Below, piece by piece: positions 33,475 to 37,445 of a DNA stretch of 37,445 nt. The notes under the pieces were generated by a model, which did no database searches, had not been told where the DNA came from, and saw nothing but the letters and a program-made list of their open reading frames with translations. The position numbers and the translations under genes were made by a program. Position 1 is the stretch's first letter. Each line of letters opens with the position of its first letter. Source of the stretch: Corallococcus terminator (GTDB taxonomy: Bacteria; Myxococcota; Myxococcia; Myxococcales; Myxococcaceae); NCBI RefSeq assembly GCF_003611635.1, contig NZ_RAVZ01000052.1, positions 1 to 37,445 of the forward strand, written 5' to 3'.

Positions 33475-34515
33475 TCAGTGCAGGGACACCTCGTTCTCGT
33501 TGTTGCGCTCCGCCGCGCGGCGGCTCATCTCCGTAAGCCACGAACGGGAGAGGGGTGTCTCGCTGTCGCTGCCCCGGTAGCGGTCCGGATTGCTGTCCTG
33601 GGGCAGCAGGCGGTTGACGGCGTCCAGCACGCGCGCGGTGAGGTTGGGGGCCAGGGCGCGGCCCGCCGCGGCGAGCTTCGCGGGCATGCCCACCAGGGCC
33701 TCCGCGTCCCCGCGACGGCAGGCTTCAAGAATCTTGTGCGCGGCGCGCTCGGCGCCCATCGACACGCCCATCGTCGAATCACTGATGTGGAACCACGCGT
33801 ACTCCTTCTCGTGGTCGCCCTTGAAGGACGCGTTGCGCGGGCTGCCCGTGCGCATCAGGCCGGGGCACGCCGTCGTCACCTTGATGCCGTCCTGGGCCAG
33901 CTCCGTGCGCAGGCCGTCCGACAGGCCGACCAGCGCGAACTTGCTCGCGGAGTACGGCACCAGGTGCGGCACGCTGACCTTCCCGCCGATGGAGGAGATG
34001 TTGACGATGCGGCCTTCGCCGCGCCGCTTCATGTCCGGCGTCACCGCGAGCGTCGTGTACAGGGGGCCCCACAGGTGGACGTCGATGGCCTCCTCGAAGT
34101 CCACCAGGGTCATGGACTCCAGCGGGCCCACCATGATGATGCCCGCGTTGTTGATGAGCACGTCCACCGCGCCCCAGCGCTCATGGACCGCGCCCACCAT
34201 CGCGTCCACCTGCACCTGGTCGCGCACGTCGCACCGGACGGCCAGCACGTCGCCGCCCTCGCGCTCCAGCTCCGCGCGGGCCCGCTGGAGCGTCTCGTTG
34301 TCGCGTCCGCAGATGGCCACGCGCGCGCCCTCCTTGAGCAGCAGGCGCGCCATCACCAGCCCCAGGCCCCGTGAGCCTCCGGTGATGATCACCGTGCGGT
34401 CCTTGAAGCTGTAGCGCGGACGGAGCATCTGGCCCAGGCCCACGGCCGCGCCGACTCCGGCGGCGAATGCTCCGAGGGAGAGGCCCTTGCGCTCGCGGTG
34501 ACGTCGTTCAGCCAT
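33475..34515 (-). CDS. SDR oxidoreductase with N-terminal hydrophobic segment
   Basis: This 346-residue classical SDR shows TGGSRGLG (45-52), NNAG (122-125), Ser174/175 in NISS, and YSASK (Y188, K192). It is longer than the usual 250 residues: a 38-residue N-terminal extension with a hydrophobic stretch (AFAAGVGAAVGLGQM) may associate with membrane, and a C-terminal tail of about 75 residues follows the core. CGRD after the second strand suggests NADP(H). TGGAG precedes the ATG by about seven bases. It lies 46 bases downstream of the thioredoxin-like gene on the same strand. The substrate is unknown. Confidence 0.92.
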   Translation of the reverse strand: MAERRHRERKGLSLGAFAAGVGAAVGLGQMLRPRYSFKDRTVIITGGSRGLGLVMARLLLKEGARVAICGRDNETLQRARAELEREGGDVLAVRCDVRDQVQVDAMVGAVHERWGAVDVLINNAGIIMVGPLESMTLVDFEEAIDVHLWGPLYTTLAVTPDMKRRGEGRIVNISSIGGKVSVPHLVPYSASKFALVGLSDGLRTELAQDGIKVTTACPGLMRTGSPRNASFKGDHEKEYAWFHISDSTMGVSMGAERAAHKILEACRRGDAEALVGMPAKLAAAGRALAPNLTARVLDAVNRLLPQDSNPDRYRGSDSETPLSRSWLTEMSRRAAERNNENEVSLH

Positions 34516-34561
34516 GGTGCGACTCCAGAAGGGAAGGGGAGGAAGGCGATGCGCCAGGGGG

Positions 34562-35065
34562 CTAGGGACTGGCCGGTACCTGCGCCTCTTCGGCGTCGGA
34601 CACCTGGCCCGTCAGCTCGTGCTCTCCCTCGGGCAGGTTCTTGAGCAGCGCGCGGACGCGGCGCACGGCGTCCTTGCCGCCAATGCGGTTCTTCAGCAGT
34701 CCGTCCGGGCCAAACAGGAGGAAGGCCGGGTGCTTGTCCACGCCGTACGACTTCGCCATGGAGCCGTCGTCCATCGCGATGGGGTAGCGCAGGCCGTGCT
34801 CGCGCGCGAAGCCCTCCACCTTGTTGGTGTCGCGCAGCTCCGTCTCGGAGTGGGTGACGTCCACGCCAATCACCTTCAGCCCGCGCGGCCCGTATTCCAC
34901 CACCCACTGGTTCACGGCCTCGAACTGCGCGGAGCAGTCCTCGCAGTCCATGGTCCAGAAGTGCAGGAGGACAGGCAGTCCATCGAGCTCCGACACGTGG
35001 ACGGGGGCATTCACCCAGCCGCCGTCCGGGTCCAGGAGCGTGAGGGGAATCTTCGTCGAGGCCAT
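34562..35065 (-). CDS. thioredoxin-like (TlpA/AhpC-type) protein
   Basis: This 167-residue protein has a thioredoxin fold with a CEDC redox motif (C41-C44) in HFWTMDCEDC, then the typical FEAVNQWVVEYGPRGLKVIG region and a cis-proline-like KHPAFLLFGPDG. It resembles ResA/TlpA-type proteins, but there is no signal peptide, so it is probably cytoplasmic. GGGAG lies five bases before ATG 35065, ruling out the start at 35086. It is upstream of the SDR gene on the same strand and divergent from the aminotransferase. Disulfide reduction or peroxide handling are both possible. Confidence 0.88.
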   Translation of the reverse strand: MASTKIPLTLLDPDGGWVNAPVHVSELDGLPVLLHFWTMDCEDCSAQFEAVNQWVVEYGPRGLKVIGVDVTHSETELRDTNKVEGFAREHGLRYPIAMDDGSMAKSYGVDKHPAFLLFGPDGLLKNRIGGKDAVRRVRALLKNLPEGEHELTGQVSDAEEAQVPASP

Positions 35066-35240
35066 GCGAACTCCCTTGGGACTCACAGCGGGGTGGGAAA
35101 GCGCTTCAACGGGTCGCGACTCAAGCTATGCATGCGTCACCGGCTGCTCCCGGCGGCACGCCCGTCCGCTCGCCTGTCCGGCAAGGCCCACGGGCCCGCT
35201 CCACCACCGGGCAGGCAGGCGAGCGCTACGCGAGGACGTC

Positions 35241-36374
35241 ATGCACATCCCCGACTTCGAACTGGAGCGGTACTTCGCGCGCTGGGAGTTCTCCGCGCCC
35301 TACCTGCTGTGCGCCTCCGACGTGGAGGGCTGGCGCATGGCGGACCTGCTGGCGCTCGCCTCCCCGGAGGATCGGACGCGGTGGGAGGAGCTGACGCTCG
35401 GCTACACGGAGACGCCCGGCCTGCCCGTGCTGCGCGAGACCATCGCCGGGGTGTACCCGGGCCTTGGGGCCGACGACATCCTCACCTTCGCGGGCGCGCA
35501 GGAGGCCCTGTTCGTGACGATGAACGTCCAACTGGGCCCGGGCACGCACGCCGTCGTCACGTGGCCCGGCTACCAGTCCCTCTACGAGGTGGCGCGCGCC
35601 ACGGGCGCGGAGGTGACGCTGCTGCCCCTGCGCGAGGCCGACGGCTGGGCGCTGGACCTGGACGCGCTGAAGGCCGCGCTGCGCCCCGACACGCGCATGG
35701 TGGTCGTGAACTTCCCCCACAACCCCACGGGCTCGCTGCCGGACCGCGCCACCTTCCAGGCCCTGTGCGAGCTGTGCGAAGCGCGCGGCATCCACCTCTT
35801 CTCCGACGAGGTGTACCGGCTGCTGGAGTACGACCCGGCGGACACGCTGCCGCCCGCGGCGTCGTGCTTCGCGAAGGGCGTGAGCCTGGGCGTGATGTCC
35901 AAGGCCTTCGGTCTGGCGGGGCTGCGCGTGGGGTGGCTCGCGTGCCGGGACGCGGAGCTGCTGGCGAAGTGCCGGGCCTTCAAGGACTACACCTCGCTCT
36001 GCAACAGCGCGCCCTCGGAGGTGCTGTCCCTCATCGCCCTCAAGGCCCGGGAGCAGGTGCTCGCGCGCAGCCGGGGCCTGCTCTCCCGGAACCTCGCGTT
36101 GCTGGATGCCTTCTTCGCCCGCCACCCGGACACCTTCCGCTGGGTGCGTCCGCGCGCCGGCAGCGTGGCCTTCCCCCGTCTGACGCGAAACATCCCGGTG
36201 GGTCGTTTCACCGAAGCGCTCATCGCCCGCGAGGGCGTGCTTTTGTTACCTGGAACCGTGTATGCCTTTGAAGGCAATCACTTCCGTCTGGGCCTGGGTC
36301 GAGCCAACCTGCCGGAAGCATTGATACGACTGGAGCGCTTCGTGAACAGCGGGGTCCTTGATACCCCGGTGTGA
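35241..36374 (+). CDS. class I/II PLP-dependent aminotransferase
   Basis: This 377-residue enzyme has the fold-type I motifs: NPTG (161-164), SDEVY (188-192), the PLP lysine K221 in MSKAFGLAGLRVGW, and a C-terminal FRLGLGR with the substrate carboxylate-binding Arg. The N-terminal region has an odd FELERYFARWEFSAPYLL, as in small aminotransferase or MalY/capreomycidine-synthase-like proteins, so the amino acid substrate is not certain. ATG 35241 is preceded by GAGGA at 35232-35236. A longer open frame upstream is antisense to the thioredoxin-like gene and is not used. It is followed by a 166-base spacer. Confidence 0.92.
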   Translation: MHIPDFELERYFARWEFSAPYLLCASDVEGWRMADLLALASPEDRTRWEELTLGYTETPGLPVLRETIAGVYPGLGADDILTFAGAQEALFVTMNVQLGPGTHAVVTWPGYQSLYEVARATGAEVTLLPLREADGWALDLDALKAALRPDTRMVVVNFPHNPTGSLPDRATFQALCELCEARGIHLFSDEVYRLLEYDPADTLPPAASCFAKGVSLGVMSKAFGLAGLRVGWLACRDAELLAKCRAFKDYTSLCNSAPSEVLSLIALKAREQVLARSRGLLSRNLALLDAFFARHPDTFRWVRPRAGSVAFPRLTRNIPVGRFTEALIAREGVLLLPGTVYAFEGNHFRLGLGRANLPEALIRLERFVNSGVLDTPV

Positions 36375-36500
36375 CACTTTTGGCCGGCGCAATGCGTTAG
36401 CTTTTTTCCGTATCACCTGGGCTTTCGGCTTATCGCCTTCATTGAAGACAACCCCTAGAGTGGTTGTCCCCTCGCCCGGCTTGCGGCCGTGCGGCAAGCC

Positions 36501-36518
36501 CTCTCATCCCTCTGAGAG
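36501..36518 (+). other. leader hairpins before the secreted HSAG protein gene
   Basis: CTCTCA (36501-36506) pairs with TGAGAG (36513-36518) around a six-base loop, and a smaller CTTGC/GCAAG pair (36480-36484/36494-36498) lies just before it. The Shine-Dalgarno AGGAG is at 36526-36530, eight bases beyond the second hairpin. They may stabilise the mRNA 5-prime end; a regulatory role is not shown. Confidence 0.35.
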
Positions 36519-36540
36519 AGTCCCCAGGAGATACACCCCG

Positions 36541-37425
36541 ATGAAGACGCTGATTGGCGCGGCCGTGGCCGCCGCGACGCTGCTGGTGAGCACCGAAGCC
36601 GCCGCGACCAACTACACCCTGTGGATCCACGGCAAGAACGGCAACAACACCAAGGCGGGCAACTACGCGGACTTCAGCTACTGGGGACCGGCGGGCACGG
36701 CGGCGGGGGTGAACAAGAAGGCGGTCAACTGGAATGGCACGCAGCGCATCGGCACGGAGAACTACCGGATCCGCAACGCGCTGGACTGCTTCTGCACGGG
36801 CACGAACTGGTGCTACATCGCCGCGCACAGCGCGGGTGACCTGCAGATTGGCTACGCCCTGTCGCTGTACGGCGGCAGCGCGCGCAGCAAGAAGAACGCG
36901 GCGCCCAACGCCAACGGCGAGTGCGGCAACACGGACGGTTCCACGCAGACGGGCTGGAACATCAAGTGGGTGGACATCGCGTCCGGCGCGGGCGGCGGCA
37001 GCGAGTTGGCGGACCACGGCGACTGGGCGGTGAGCGACCCGCTGGTGAGCGACCTGGTCACCACGACGGCGCGCGCCATGTTCAACCACAACACCACGCG
37101 CAACGTCTGGTTCTACATGTTCGCCGGTGCCAAGGGCACGGCGTACTCCGGCATCCTCCCCGGCCAGGACGACGAGGCGGTGTCCTACCACTCCACCGGC
37201 GGTGTGTCCGGCAACGGGAACGGGTCCTACTGCAACCCGGGCGACTGGTTCTGCGGCGGCACGCTCAACACGGGCACTGCGGCGTGCAGCGACGGCCGTG
37301 CGAAGTGGAGCTTCCACTCCGTCTCCCTGCGTGATGACGGCGAGGCATACAACCACCACGCCAACGGCAACTGGGGCGGCATCGTGTCCAAGGTGCGCGA
37401 GGACGTCGTTCGGTACGCGTACTAG
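36541..37425 (+). CDS. secreted protein with lipase-like HSAG motif
   Basis: This 294-residue protein has a Sec signal peptide (MKTLIGAAVAAATLLVSTEA, cleavage near residue 21-22). The mature part starts TNYTLWIHGKNGNN; WIHG resembles the oxyanion-hole strand of alpha/beta hydrolases, and AAHSAGD (H96, S97) resembles a nucleophile elbow although the usual first Gly is Ala. Later Asp and His candidates include GQDDEA and the C-terminal YNHHANGNW. Several Cys (C83, C85, C91 and three pairs later) suggest disulfides. I recognise no named family; similar myxobacterial secreted proteins are, as I recall, called hypothetical. AGGAG is ten bases before the ATG. Confidence 0.8.
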   Translation: MKTLIGAAVAAATLLVSTEAAATNYTLWIHGKNGNNTKAGNYADFSYWGPAGTAAGVNKKAVNWNGTQRIGTENYRIRNALDCFCTGTNWCYIAAHSAGDLQIGYALSLYGGSARSKKNAAPNANGECGNTDGSTQTGWNIKWVDIASGAGGGSELADHGDWAVSDPLVSDLVTTTARAMFNHNTTRNVWFYMFAGAKGTAYSGILPGQDDEAVSYHSTGGVSGNGNGSYCNPGDWFCGGTLNTGTAACSDGRAKWSFHSVSLRDDGEAYNHHANGNWGGIVSKVREDVVRYAY

Positions 37426-37445
37426 ACTGACGGCTTCCCCCGCCC

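Noticed and set aside
36390-36425. T-run near 36402-36407 as an intrinsic terminator of the aminotransferase gene
   Set aside because: No stable stem precedes the T-run; only short, weak pairings can be drawn, so it was not annotated.

Overview
The window is about 37.4 kb of very GC-rich DNA with dense genes, mostly third-position GC, and long antisense open frames that are by-products of that bias. Gene content points to a myxobacterium of the Myxococcus/Corallococcus type: a LETM1/TerB-like protein, a DNRLRE-type lipoprotein, an M4 protease, a HEAT-repeat lipoprotein, and a fmt / dehydroquinase-like / rsmB operon. This placement is inferred from gene content and composition only. I see no rRNA, tRNA, CRISPR array, insertion sequence or phage gene.

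Layout. 1-600: the end of an unidentified gene, then a small DUF7919-like gene. 598-4034 (minus): a probable three-gene operon of a divergent HSP90-family ATPase, a helical TPR-like protein and a small DUF6714-like protein. 4236-8479 (plus): an exported UPF0173-type metal-dependent hydrolase closed by a strong intrinsic terminator, a LETM1/TerB-like protein, and a DNRLRE + DUF3616-like lipoprotein. 8460-10770: a flavin monooxygenase divergent from a TetR-type regulator, with an imperfect palindrome between them. 10781-12499 (minus): an SDR and an aldo/keto reductase. 12777-16378 (minus): two overlapping genes for a heterodimeric ABC exporter with one degenerate ATP site. 16553-20144 (plus): a second aldo/keto reductase and a cytosolic-type arylsulfatase. 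20216-22000 (minus): an M4 metalloprotease without an obvious signal peptide. A 342-base divergent spacer follows, then a ribosomal protein S4 paralogue (22343-22975) lacking the zinc-binding cysteines, whose promoter carries a Fur/Zur-type operator. 23089-25281: a FUSC-family membrane protein, convergent with a HEAT-repeat lipoprotein. 26967-30855 (plus): an operon of a two-helix HAMP-like membrane protein, fmt, a dehydroquinase-like protein with a long extension, and rsmB. 30889-32263 (minus): a LysR regulator and a small two-helix membrane protein. 32335-33444: an MJ1255-type glycosyltransferase. 33475-35065 (minus): a thioredoxin-like protein and an SDR. 35241-36374: a PLP aminotransferase. 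36541-37425: a secreted protein with a lipase-like HSAG motif.

Two places deserve most attention. The S4 paralogue at 22343 lacks the zinc-knuckle cysteines, and a 29-base nested palindrome sits over its predicted -10 and transcription start; the core differs at one base from the symmetric 7-1-7 Fur consensus. This fits a Zur-controlled zinc-sparing ribosomal protein switch. The type II dehydroquinase-like protein at 28583, wedged between two translation/RNA modification genes, has lost the catalytic lid and histidines and gained a 175-residue tail with three KTLGR motifs, so it is probably a repurposed pseudoenzyme. The HSP90/TPR/DUF6714 operon and the apparently leaderless M4 protease are next in interest.
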